A stretch of DNA of 64,000 bases from Chthonomonadia bacterium. Lineage in GTDB: Bacteria; Armatimonadota; HRBIN16. Made by a program: the position numbers and the translations under genes. Below the pieces are notes generated by a model. The model had not been told where the DNA came from. It searched no databases and saw only the letters and a list, made by a program, of their open reading frames with translations. The DNA lies in contig JABUFA010000001.1 of the NCBI GenBank assembly GCA_013314755.1, forward strand, positions 211,594 to 275,593. Direction: 5' to 3'. This document shows positions 25,326 through 33,897 of this stretch, one piece after another; position 1 is the first letter of the stretch, and every line of letters begins with the position of its first letter.

Positions 25326-28300
25326 TTATACACCATCTGGAGCAAAACTCTCTTCAGGGAGGCTGGCTGGAGCACGCCTGTTCTTGCGATACTCCACCAG
25401 CCAATCCACAAACGCCCACAGGAAGGATGCAACGACCACCGCTACCAGCAGAACCCCACCGGCGCGGTGGGTGGGATAGTGAAGCTGAGCGATACCGTCA
25501 AACACGAAAACAGTGTGAACCCCAAACACAAACAGCGCAAGCGGGTTGTAACGAAGCACCCAGCGATGGAGTAGCCATACCCCCGCGAGGAACAGCCCTG
25601 TTCCCAGCACATATTGCAGAGATTCCCACCACTCGGCGAAAAGCAGTGCGCCTGGCAGAGTTAGCAGAAGATACCAGAGCACGCATCGGCGCGTATTGCC
25701 GAACATCAACTTGAGGCTGGGCAGTGTGCCAAACCACACAACCAGTAAAGCCAACCCAGCCAATATCCCCACCACGAGCGCAAAAAGGAAAGGCGAGAAA
25801 GTCGCAATACCCAAAGGGGCGAAGACAGAATCCACCCGGGTCTGCAGTATCCATTGTGGAATGACAGCGCGTCCACTGCCCGGCTGTGCCAGCAGTTCCA
25901 CGGAATCTATCACGGAAAAGAGCACAAGAACCGGCGACCATATCGCTGGCTGTATCGTGATGGCGTCTCTCCACGCCCGGCGATAGCGACGCGGATGCGA
26001 CAACGCCCGCCACCAGTCGGTCAGGTCAGGCAGAGTGGGGTACAGTGCCCTCCAGGCGGGCACGAAGGGGGCTAATGCCATGACAGCGATGAATAACAGC
26101 CCTCCCACAATCAGCAAGTTCACCATTACCAGCATCGCGAATGTTTCCGGGGGCAGTGATTCAGGCGCACTGGCAACCTGTTCCGGGTAACGCAGGAAAA
26201 CAAGAAACAGAAACAGCACGGCAACTGCCGTCGCGGGATGAAGCAACGAACGCCACGGCGTTTTGTAGCGGCGCATGACCTGAATGGTCACCCGCCAGCT
26301 CCACACAAACAGGATGAGCCCCACCACGGCTATCGCAAGCCCGCCTGCCACGCGACGTGCGGTAGAAACCTCCCGTTGAAATATCTCACTGCTTGGCACC
26401 TCCACTTCGCGATAGATGTCGGTTGCAACGTCGCCATCTACCCTTGCCACCACCCAGAACTGCGCTTTGCCTACCTGCAACCCGTCTACCTGCCACCTGA
26501 AAGAGTAGAGCGAGCGGGCAGGAAGCTGGTATGCCATACTTCCCGACAAACGCAGCCGCTCCAGAGGGAAACCGAGCTCCTTCAGCGCAGAGGTTGCGAT
26601 TTGCTGTGCCTGTTCCTTAGATATCTTTTTGCCGGGCGCCTCTTCAGGCAGGTTGCAATATCTGTACCAGAAATCGCCTTCGGGTGTAAGCATCACGAGC
26701 CACTCCTGACGGCTGCCGGGTTGCCACCAGCGAACCTGCCACATCTCATCCCGATACTGCACGCGCTCCCACAGCGCATCGGCATCCTTCTGGCTCAGAA
26801 AGTGTCGCAGGTACTGGTACTCTGGATAATCGTTCTCATTGATACGGACGTTTTCCACCCCGACCAGCCAGCCATTTACCTCCTTGCCTTTTGCGGGCAG
26901 GTAACCCTTCGCCTTCTCCAGAGCCTGTCGCGCGTCCAGCAGATGTACCCGGAAGGGGTTCGTTTCGCCTTCCGCCCATTTGAATCTCTGCTGAGCGCTG
27001 GTTAATTGGCTATTGGCATAGGCTAACAATAGTGAAGCAAGCAACACCACAGCGGAAACCCACAGCACTTTGCTCGGGATGGCGGGAAACTCTACTCTCC
27101 GCTCAACAGGAGGCGCTTCAGCGGTCGGCGGTTCAACGGCTGGAGAGGTTTTCTCTGTTTCCGGTTCCACAGGTAGTTCCGTCGCTACCTGCTCACCCAG
27201 CCGACGCGACCAGTACCACGAGAGCAGGGCAGGCAGAGCAACCCAGAACATCACCACACCAAAGCTCAGGCGAGCCTGCCACTGGTCACTGTACAAAAAG
27301 ATGTCACTGCTGACAGCCACATTGTAGAGGGCGTGCGTCACGATGGTGGGCAGTGGTCCAAACTGCATCACAGCCCATCCCCACAGAATACCCGGCAGGA
27401 GCAGCTCCACCAGACGCAGGTAGTAGGGAACCGTGGGATAACTGCAGTGTGCCGCAGCCCAGATGACCGCGCCGACGATGATGCCTGCCCACGCGCTCTT
27501 CAGGTATCGGCGGAACAGCGAAATGATGAACACACGAAACAGTATCTCTTCACTGACGGATGCATCGATCCCCGCCAGAAGAGGATATGCCCAGGGTGCT
27601 ACGGTGCTCAGCAGGTCATCATAAGGTACGGTGGTAGATGCCCATGCTCCGAGGAAGCGCTGTGCGGCGCCTAAGAAAAGCACGACATACAGGAGATCTA
27701 TCGCAAACAGCCAGTAACCCAGGGCAATGCGCTTTTTGCCTTCTGGATGCGCCCAGCCGCGCCGCGTGAACCAGAAATAGAGTGGTACTGCGTTAGGAAA
27801 TGCCTGGCGATAAACCAGTTCCGCCCCAGCGATGATGAGCAGGATGAGCGCACCTCTCAGCAGCACCGTGAAAAAGGTTCCCAGAATCTCCGATGTCCAG
27901 AACGCTGACCACGTCTGGTCATTCTCCATCTCGGCGATGCTGAGGGGGATTTCGTTCAGGGCGTTTAGCAAATATACCCCAGAAACTATTCCGGCAGGCG
28001 CCAGGGCGCCCTTCCAGTGCAGTTGCCGCCTCACCATACCAAACAGCAATACCGCTGCCAGAATGACAGTGAAGATGACCTCCGCACTGTACGCAACTGT
28101 TGCGATTACCATTCCACGCGAGTGCTGTCGCTCGAAGGAGTACCTGAAGGCTTCAGGGGTGTGCAGATAGCGGTTGTAGTAAATGACCTGGTCTCCTGAG
28201 ACGGCAACCCTAATGCGCTGTCTGCCTTCACCAAGCCGCAGATTGGTGCGCTCCCAAAGATAGTAGTAATCCACGCGGGCGTGACGAGGTTCTTTGCTTT

Positions 28301-28802
28301 CGCCAATGAGGCGATACTCCTTCAGGTCAATGCCTATCGTCTGCTGGAGAAACTGCTCCGCCACCTGTCTGGGACGACGCGAAGGGGGCATGGGGGCGTC
28401 GGTCGGCATCCTGCGCACGAACACAAGCACACGCCCATCGGGGTCCACGCCCACACGATAGTCTTCCTCCCTGCCCGGGCGAAACCAGCGAGTGTACCAG
28501 CGGTACACAAACCCCTGTTCCTGCGCCACCTGGTTTGCTCTGCGGATACCAAGTGTTTGCTCGAGGTAGGTTTTGGCGGAGTCTGCTACCATGAACGTCG
28601 TTACCCGGGTGTAGCCAGGAGGAACCTTTACCCCCATCTGAGACAAAAAGCGCGTGGCGATTTGCTGTGCCTCACCGCGCAACACATTCAGTCGCAAGCC
28701 CGATATGGGGAACACACGGGGATACAACCACAAGCCGATTACCAGAGCCAGCACCCCGGTGACCACAAAGGTTGTTGTGTATGAGCGGCTGTCTCGGAAC
28801 AT
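25326..28802 (-). CDS. large membrane protein with a CPBP (CAAX-protease-like) domain and repeated soluble domains
   Basis: 1158 residues from the ATG at 28802 (a GTG one codon earlier is also possible). One N-terminal membrane helix is followed by a soluble part with two PepSY-like segments ('QQIATRFLSQMGVKVPPGYTRV', 'RQVAEQFLQQTIGIDLKEYRLI'). A polytopic CPBP intramembrane protease domain then spans about residues 235-545, with its Glu-Glu-x-x-x-Arg motif ('SEEILFR', near 417), a His in 'WAAAHCSY' and a His in 'TIVTHALYN'. A Pro/Glu-rich linker leads to a second soluble part with another PepSY-like segment ('AQQIATSALKELGFPLERLRL') and a final block of about eight membrane helices. CPBP proteins process proteins or peptides in membranes; the target here is unknown. 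Confidence 0.8.
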   Translation of the reverse strand: MFRDSRSYTTTFVVTGVLALVIGLWLYPRVFPISGLRLNVLRGEAQQIATRFLSQMGVKVPPGYTRVTTFMVADSAKTYLEQTLGIRRANQVAQEQGFVYRWYTRWFRPGREEDYRVGVDPDGRVLVFVRRMPTDAPMPPSRRPRQVAEQFLQQTIGIDLKEYRLIGESKEPRHARVDYYYLWERTNLRLGEGRQRIRVAVSGDQVIYYNRYLHTPEAFRYSFERQHSRGMVIATVAYSAEVIFTVILAAVLLFGMVRRQLHWKGALAPAGIVSGVYLLNALNEIPLSIAEMENDQTWSAFWTSEILGTFFTVLLRGALILLIIAGAELVYRQAFPNAVPLYFWFTRRGWAHPEGKKRIALGYWLFAIDLLYVVLFLGAAQRFLGAWASTTVPYDDLLSTVAPWAYPLLAGIDASVSEEILFRVFIISLFRRYLKSAWAGIIVGAVIWAAAHCSYPTVPYYLRLVELLLPGILWGWAVMQFGPLPTIVTHALYNVAVSSDIFLYSDQWQARLSFGVVMFWVALPALLSWYWSRRLGEQVATELPVEPETEKTSPAVEPPTAEAPPVERRVEFPAIPSKVLWVSAVVLLASLLLAYANSQLTSAQQRFKWAEGETNPFRVHLLDARQALEKAKGYLPAKGKEVNGWLVGVENVRINENDYPEYQYLRHFLSQKDADALWERVQYRDEMWQVRWWQPGSRQEWLVMLTPEGDFWYRYCNLPEEAPGKKISKEQAQQIATSALKELGFPLERLRLSGSMAYQLPARSLYSFRWQVDGLQVGKAQFWVVARVDGDVATDIYREVEVPSSEIFQREVSTARRVAGGLAIAVVGLILFVWSWRVTIQVMRRYKTPWRSLLHPATAVAVLFLFLVFLRYPEQVASAPESLPPETFAMLVMVNLLIVGGLLFIAVMALAPFVPAWRALYPTLPDLTDWWRALSHPRRYRRAWRDAITIQPAIWSPVLVLFSVIDSVELLAQPGSGRAVIPQWILQTRVDSVFAPLGIATFSPFLFALVVGILAGLALLVVWFGTLPSLKLMFGNTRRCVLWYLLLTLPGALLFAEWWESLQYVLGTGLFLAGVWLLHRWVLRYNPLALFVFGVHTVFVFDGIAQLHYPTHRAGGVLLVAVVVASFLWAFVDWLVEYRKNRRAPASLPEESFAPDGV

Positions 28803-28868
28803 CACGGAATCCCTGCGCTAAATAACTTATAAGCAGAAAGTTCTTGCAGGAGCGAAAAGAATCCTTCC

Positions 28869-29624
28869 CTATCCCCTGTTGATGAGGTGCGCCAGGTAGC
28901 CTGCGCCGAAGCCGTTGTCGATGTTCACCACCGCGACGCCGGGCGCACAGCTGTTCAGCATGGTCAGCAGGGGAGCCAGCCCGCTGAAATGCGCTCCGTA
29001 GCCCACGCTGGTCGGCACGGCGATAACCGGACGGCTGACCAGCCCGCCCACCACGCTGGGAAGCGCACCCTCCATCCCCGCTACCACCACCAGCACATAC
29101 GCTCCGAACAGCATCTCCGAGTTCGCCAGCAGGCGATGTAGCCCCGCCACGCCCACGTCATACAGCCTCTCCACCCTGCTTCCCATCTCGGAGGCAGTTA
29201 CCGCAGCCTCCTCTGCTATCGGCAGGTCGGCAGTGCCGGCGGCAACCACTAACACATAGCGGTCCTGTGGCACGCTGGCTTCGGGTTCGCTCTCGCCAAG
29301 CACCAGAATGCGCGCCGTTTCGTGATAGCGTATTCGGGGGAATCGCTCCTTCACCACCGCCGCCAGTTCGGGCGTGGCGCGGGTCGCCAGCACCTTGCGG
29401 TGACGGTTGCTCAGTCGTTCCAGAATCGCCACCACGTGCTCAGGTGTTTTGCCCTGGCAGAATACCACTTCGGGGAAGCCGGTGCGCAGGGCACGGTGTG
29501 TATCAATGCGGGCGAACTCCAGATTCTCGTACGGCAGGGCACGCAGTTGCTGAAGGGCATCCTGCACCGACAGCCTGCCCTCGCGCACGGCAACCAGCAG
29601 GTTTTCAATTGCCTGAGCGTCCAT
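28869..29624 (-). CDS. larB: LarB, nickel-pincer cofactor biosynthesis carboxylase
   Basis: 251 residues. LarB carboxylates and hydrolyses nicotinic acid adenine dinucleotide to the biscarboxylate mononucleotide that LarE then sulfurates. A helical N-terminus ('ENLLVAVREGRLSVQDALQQL') precedes the PurE/AIR-carboxylase-like core: 'VLVVAAGTADLPIAEEAAVTASEMG', 'RLYDVGVAGLHRLL', 'VLVVVAGMEGALPSVVGGLVSRPVIAVPTSVGYG', 'NIDNGFGAGYLAHLI'. The start overlaps the end of larE by 20 bases. larC, needed for nickel insertion, is not in this window. Confidence 0.94.
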   Translation of the reverse strand: MDAQAIENLLVAVREGRLSVQDALQQLRALPYENLEFARIDTHRALRTGFPEVVFCQGKTPEHVVAILERLSNRHRKVLATRATPELAAVVKERFPRIRYHETARILVLGESEPEASVPQDRYVLVVAAGTADLPIAEEAAVTASEMGSRVERLYDVGVAGLHRLLANSEMLFGAYVLVVVAGMEGALPSVVGGLVSRPVIAVPTSVGYGAHFSGLAPLLTMLNSCAPGVAVVNIDNGFGAGYLAHLINRG

Positions 29625-30474
29625 GTGATGCCACCTGAATCGTGTCGGCTGGGATGACGCCCTGTCGGCGCAGAGGCTCGTTCAGGCTACCGGTGCGATA
29701 GCCCGCGAGGTCAAGCGTCACATAGAGATAGCCCAGCTCCTTGAACCTCGCCACGATGATGTCTGCCAGCTCCACCGCTCTGGGCAGGGCGGATTTCTCT
29801 ACCTCGATGCGGGCAATCGTGCCGTGATGGCGTACACGAAACTGCCGAAAGCCCAGCTCGCGCAGACATCGCTCCGCCTGGTCCACCTGCACCAGCAGTT
29901 CCGGCGTGATGGTGGTGCCATACGGAAATCGCGAGGAGAGACAGGCAAACGAAGGCTTATCCCAGTTTGGCAGTCCCGCCGCTTGCGCCGCGGCGCGAAT
30001 GTCTTCTTTGGTGAAGCCTGCCTCTCTCAGCGGACTGCGCACGCCCTGTTCTGCCGCTGCCAGCATCCCGGGGCGATAATCGCCCTCATCCCCGGCGTGT
30101 GAACCGTCGGCTACCCAGCGGATGCCGTGCTCGTCCGCTATCCGCCGGATTACCCCGAAAAGCTCCGTCTTACAGTGATAGCATCGGTCGGGGTTGTTCA
30201 CGCGGAAGTTCGGATTGCTCAGCTCGTGCGTGCGCACCACCACATAACGCCAGCCGCGCTCTTCCGCCAGTCGGCGTGCCTCCTCAATCTCGCCCGCGGG
30301 GAAAGCCTCCGAATCCCCGATAACCGCCAGCGCGTTTTCGCCCAGCACCTCATGCGCTGTGTGCATCAGGAAGGTGCTGTCCACACCGCCCGAATATCCC
30401 ACCGCCACACTGCCCATCTCGCGCAGAATGGCGCGCAATCGCTCCAGTTTGTCGGATAGAGCCGCATCCACCAT
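29605..30474 (-). CDS. larE: LarE, ATP-dependent sacrificial sulfur transferase
   Basis: 289 residues from the ATG at 30474, chosen because GGAGGG lies seven bases before it; earlier in-frame ATGs (30480, 30489) sit on the ribosome site. Pyrophosphatase loop 'VGYSGGVDST', then 'NNPDRCYHCKTELF' and 'KPSFACLSSRFPYG', whose Cys (residue 178 with this start) matches the Cys that donates its sulfur in Lactobacillus LarE. It transfers sulfur to the LarB product in making the nickel-pincer nucleotide. It sits directly after dacF and before larB on the same transcript. Confidence 0.94.
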   Translation of the reverse strand: MVDAALSDKLERLRAILREMGSVAVGYSGGVDSTFLMHTAHEVLGENALAVIGDSEAFPAGEIEEARRLAEERGWRYVVVRTHELSNPNFRVNNPDRCYHCKTELFGVIRRIADEHGIRWVADGSHAGDEGDYRPGMLAAAEQGVRSPLREAGFTKEDIRAAAQAAGLPNWDKPSFACLSSRFPYGTTITPELLVQVDQAERCLRELGFRQFRVRHHGTIARIEVEKSALPRAVELADIIVARFKELGYLYVTLDLAGYRTGSLNEPLRRQGVIPADTIQVASHGRSGN

Positions 30475-30476
30475 CT

Positions 30477-31688
30477 TCATTCCCTCCATCTTATATTACC
30501 CGAACGGCGCACCGCATAGCGTCGGCGGTAACCGTTCAGCCTGCCCTGTCTGGCGAGGCGATTGGTCACCCAGATCAGCACGCCAATCACAATCCACAGC
30601 GCGAGGCTGAAACGAGGTGTCATTCGGGCTTCCACCGCTGCAGTGACCGGCACCTTTGCCACCACCTTACCGTTCACCACCGCCGCCAGCTCGCCCACCG
30701 CCTGCCCGCGCTTGACGGGAGGGCGAACCGGAGCCATGCGCAGAACCGGCTGGACCTCCTCTTTCCATCGCCTGGGCACAATCACCCGCAGAGGCGCAGA
30801 GGCAACAACCGGCACCGAATCCGGCTTCGCCCCATCCACGCGCACTTCACCAACCGCGCCCCCCGCCTGCGCCAGGTCCAGGCGTGTATACTGCCTGTAC
30901 GCCCACTCGATCAGCGCATGGGTGTCTTTATCGGCGTCGGTACTGCCCAGCACGACTGAAATCAACCGCCAGCCGTTGCGCGTCACCGAGCCGACGAAGC
31001 ATCTGCCTGCCTTTGCGGTGTAGCCTGTCTTGATACCGTCTGCGCCGGGCAGGTCCTTCAGGCAGTGCGCGTGAGTGGTCACCACCACATCCTGCTGGTT
31101 CACCGAGCGCAGGATACGCACTTTCTGCGTGCGCACAATCTCGTTGAAGATGGGGTTTTGGATGCAGTATCGCGCCAGTGTCGCCAGGTCGCGGGCGGTG
31201 GAGTAGTGATTGGGATGGTCCAGCCCGTGCGAGTTGGCAAAGCGCGTGTTTTTCAGTCCCAGCTCCTGCGCCTTTTCGTTCATCATCTGCACGAATCGCT
31301 CTTCGGTGCCAGCCAGATACTCTGCCGCCGCAACGCTTCCATCGTTGGATGAGCGTAACATGATAGCATACAGCATATCGCGCAACGGGATGGTCTCGCC
31401 CGGAGTCATGTTCAGGTTGGCATAGCGCGTGCGCACTGCGTTCTCGGTTGCCACCACCAGGTCGTCCAGATTGCCGCGCTCAATCAGCAGGATGGCGGTC
31501 ATCATCTTGGTGGTGCTGGCGATGGCGCGTCGCTCATCGGCACGCAGTTCGTACAGCACCTGTCCGGTGTCTGCGTCCACCACTATCGCCGACTTCGCTT
31601 TCAGAACAGGCGGTGGGATAGCATAAGCCATCCCCGTCACCAACCACCAGACTATGTAAAGGCTCAACACCTTGCGCACGAGATTCAT
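30477..31688 (-). CDS. D-alanyl-D-alanine carboxypeptidase (peptidase S11, DacF-like)
   Basis: 403 residues. A signal peptide or anchor ('VLSLYIVWWLVTGMAYA') precedes the penicillin-binding fold: SxxK as Ser58-Thr-Thr-Lys61, SxN as Ser113-Ser-Asn115, KTG as Lys220-Thr-Gly222. A beta-rich C-terminal domain follows, then one membrane helix (about 367-385, 'FSLALWIVIGVLIWV') and an Arg-rich tail. It trims the terminal D-Ala from peptidoglycan stem peptides outside the cell. GGGGAGG directly abuts the ATG, so a GTG three codons in could be the true start. Between scpB and larE. Confidence 0.92.
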   Translation of the reverse strand: MNLVRKVLSLYIVWWLVTGMAYAIPPPVLKAKSAIVVDADTGQVLYELRADERRAIASTTKMMTAILLIERGNLDDLVVATENAVRTRYANLNMTPGETIPLRDMLYAIMLRSSNDGSVAAAEYLAGTEERFVQMMNEKAQELGLKNTRFANSHGLDHPNHYSTARDLATLARYCIQNPIFNEIVRTQKVRILRSVNQQDVVVTTHAHCLKDLPGADGIKTGYTAKAGRCFVGSVTRNGWRLISVVLGSTDADKDTHALIEWAYRQYTRLDLAQAGGAVGEVRVDGAKPDSVPVVASAPLRVIVPRRWKEEVQPVLRMAPVRPPVKRGQAVGELAAVVNGKVVAKVPVTAAVEARMTPRFSLALWIVIGVLIWVTNRLARQGRLNGYRRRYAVRRSGNIRWRE

Positions 31689-31699
31689 CCTCCCCTGTT

Positions 31700-32257
31700 C
31701 TACATCTGCAGTGCGGGTTGTTCGCTCTTCTCTGGCTGATTCCCCTCGGAGAGGCTCAGCTCCTCCAGATCCGGTAGCTCCTCTAAGGAGTTTAAGCCGA
31801 AGTAATGCAGGAACTGCGGGGTGGTTCCGTACAGCACGGGTCTGCCTGCCGTCTGTTTGCGCCCCACCTCCTGAATCAGCCCGCGCTGTAGCAGGGTGCG
31901 CACCACTCCGTCCGATTGTACCCCACGAATGGCTTCAATTTCGGGCAGGGTAATGGGCTGGCGATAGGCGATAATCGCGACCGTCTCGAGCGCGGCGCGG
32001 GAGAGTTTGCTGGGCTGTGGCTGAAGGTAACGGGCAACGACCTCTGCGAATTCCGGGCGCGTGCAGAGCTGATATCCACCTGCTACCTGCACCACCTGCA
32101 ATCCGCTGTCTTGCAAACGCTCCTCCAGCAGGCGCAGGGCTTCTTGCAGGCACTCTTCCTGTTCGCGAAGCACCTCCACCAGTGTCTTCATGGGTATCGG
32201 CTCGGTGGCGACAAAAAGCAGGCACTCCACCGCATGGCTAAGACGCTGGATGTCCAT
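31700..32257 (-). CDS. scpB: ScpB, segregation and condensation protein B
   Basis: 185 residues. Two winged-helix domains: the first about residues 5-75 ('LSHAVECLLFVATEPIPMKTLVEVL', 'GGYQLCTRPEFAEVVARYL'), the second about 85-160 ('LSRAALETVAIIAYRQPITLPEIEAIRGVQSDGVVRTLLQRGLI'). It dimerises and binds the ScpA kleisin in the SMC complex that organises the chromosome. AAAGGAGG precedes the ATG, and the start overlaps the scpA end by 20 bases. Confidence 0.95.
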   Translation of the reverse strand: MDIQRLSHAVECLLFVATEPIPMKTLVEVLREQEECLQEALRLLEERLQDSGLQVVQVAGGYQLCTRPEFAEVVARYLQPQPSKLSRAALETVAIIAYRQPITLPEIEAIRGVQSDGVVRTLLQRGLIQEVGRKQTAGRPVLYGTTPQFLHYFGLNSLEELPDLEELSLSEGNQPEKSEQPALQM

Positions 32258-32996
32258 CGCTCGCCTCCTTTCGCGCCCACAGGGTTATCTCGCCGAACAG
32301 GTCTTCCTGCCGGGCTTCTACTCGTCCCTGTCGCATCAGCTCCAGCACCGCCAGGAAGGTCAACAGCACCTCCCAGCGTGTGAAGGGGGTATCCAGTAAA
32401 TCTTCAAAGCGCAGCCCCTCCTGCGCGCCCTGTATCCTGCGCCACACCTCCACAATTTTGAGTCTCAGCGAGAGGCGTTTGCGCGGAATAAGGATAGCGG
32501 GAGGCGGGGTATCTATAGCTTCCGCCAGCAATCGCTCCAGCGCACGCAGAAGGTGCTGGGGAGTCAGCTCGCCGACGGGTATGGGCAGTTCGTAATCAGG
32601 CATGGGCGCGTCGGGGCTTCGGAAGAACCACTGTTTGCGCTCCGACTCCCATGCCTGCAGGGTCTCCACCAGCGCTTTGTACTTCTGGTATTCGATAAGG
32701 CGCGCGGTCAGCTCCGCTCGCGGGTCCTCTTCTTCCTCATCGGCTGGGCGGGGCGGCTTGGGCAGTAACATGCGCGACTTTATCTCCAGCAGGGTCGCCG
32801 CCATCACCAGAAACTCGCTGGCGATTTCCAGGTCCAGCTCCTCCATCATGCGCAGGTATTCCAGATACTGGTCGGTAATCAGGGCGATGGGAATGTCGGT
32901 GATAGAAACCTTGTTCTCGCGCACGAGATGGAGCAGAAGGTCTAGGGGACCTTCGAAAACGGGAAGATGCAGGGTTATTGCAGAGACGGCGGGCAT
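32238..32996 (-). CDS. scpA: ScpA, kleisin subunit of the SMC complex
   Basis: 252 residues. The N-terminal kleisin helix region 'FEGPLDLLLHLVRENKVSITDIPIALITDQYLEYL' and 'EIASEFLVMAATLLEIKSRMLLP' is diagnostic. An acidic linker (EEEEEDPRAE) follows, then the C-terminal winged helix ('FEDLLDTPFTRWEVLLTFLAVLELMRQGRVEARQEDLFGEI') that binds the SMC head. The ATG lies one base after the stop of the upstream restriction nuclease, so a foreign-looking pair has been placed directly in front of this housekeeping gene. Confidence 0.95.
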   Translation of the reverse strand: MPAVSAITLHLPVFEGPLDLLLHLVRENKVSITDIPIALITDQYLEYLRMMEELDLEIASEFLVMAATLLEIKSRMLLPKPPRPADEEEEDPRAELTARLIEYQKYKALVETLQAWESERKQWFFRSPDAPMPDYELPIPVGELTPQHLLRALERLLAEAIDTPPPAILIPRKRLSLRLKIVEVWRRIQGAQEGLRFEDLLDTPFTRWEVLLTFLAVLELMRQGRVEARQEDLFGEITLWARKEASDGHPAS

Positions 32997-32997
32997 C

Positions 32998-33897
32998 TCA
33001 GTGTTCCTCTATAAGAGATTTCCAAATCTGGCGTCTTAGCGGAAGTTCTTTAAGCAGGAAATCTGAGAACCCGAAAACCCTGCTTTCCGAAGGGAAAAGA
33101 TTCTGCTTTACAGCGTCTCGAACAACAAGATAAATGTTTTGCTCTTTCAACTTTCCGATTTTCGAATGTGCTAAGTCTTTTTTTGCCTCCTCCAGTGTTT
33201 CTGTAACTAACAGATAAACGCTCAACCCTCCAGTAATTCCTAACTCCTCAAAAACCTGTTTGTATCTTTCACGCAAAGAACGCTTCACAGATACAATGAT
33301 GCAACGCTGCCTATCCCGTTTCCATGCTTCGCGATTTGGAAATAAGAAGTCAACCTTTCCGTTGAGAACAGTTTGTGTCTCGAACTCTCCTGAATAGCCG
33401 AGTAGACGCAACAGATATTCGAAGTGAGTCTGCGGACTGCCGCCAGCCCGAGTGCACCGCCCTTGGGACAACGATTGTTCGAACAACATGTAGAACGGGC
33501 GAAGCAAACTCGCCAACTCGCTCAGCCTTTGAGTAGACTCTTCCGTTTGATTTTCGATCATCTGTAGAGCCATCTGAAGCATCTGTGCGGTGTGGGGATA
33601 TTTTTCAAGAACCTGAGCATTGTTCAATGCAAGCCGAATCGCCTCTGCAATACACTTTTCTTCATACTGCAAGTAGATTTCGTACTCCGTATCCAGTAAA
33701 TCACAAAAGAATTCATCCACGGTCGTTTCACGGAATGCTTCTTTCTGGGGCTCTACGCCGTCCCACCGCGTGTCTATAACTTTTCTTCGCGCTTCCAGCG
33801 CCAGTTGTTCTCCTGACGGGATTATCTGTTGGCGCACCCACGCAACGAAGCCGTCAGAACCTTGCATTTCTCTCTTGATGGCAAGCCAGTTGCTCAT
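32998..33897 (-). CDS. type II restriction endonuclease, EcoRII-C-like, R-M system 2
   Basis: 299 residues. The C-terminal half has 'TRAGGSPQTHFEYLLRLLG', 'VDFLFPNREAW' and 'IIVSVKRSLRERYKQVFEEL'. These correspond to the EcoRII-C-type PD-(D/E)XK site: Asp in VDFLFP, Lys in VSVK, and the Arg/Lys-rich helix after it. The N-terminal 150 residues are helical and may contact DNA. The coding sequence is clearly richer in A+T than its neighbours (about 42 percent G+C in its last 60 bases, against roughly 60 percent around it), suggesting recent acquisition. Its start overlaps the methylase stop by four bases. Confidence 0.78.
   Translation of the reverse strand: MSNWLAIKREMQGSDGFVAWVRQQIIPSGEQLALEARRKVIDTRWDGVEPQKEAFRETTVDEFFCDLLDTEYEIYLQYEEKCIAEAIRLALNNAQVLEKYPHTAQMLQMALQMIENQTEESTQRLSELASLLRPFYMLFEQSLSQGRCTRAGGSPQTHFEYLLRLLGYSGEFETQTVLNGKVDFLFPNREAWKRDRQRCIIVSVKRSLRERYKQVFEELGITGGLSVYLLVTETLEEAKKDLAHSKIGKLKEQNIYLVVRDAVKQNLFPSESRVFGFSDFLLKELPLRRQIWKSLIEEH

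Noticed and set aside
30477-30489. Longer larE start at 30489
   Set aside because: That ATG lies on top of the GGAGGG ribosome site; the ATG at 30474 has ideal spacing and places the donor Cys close to its position in characterised LarE.
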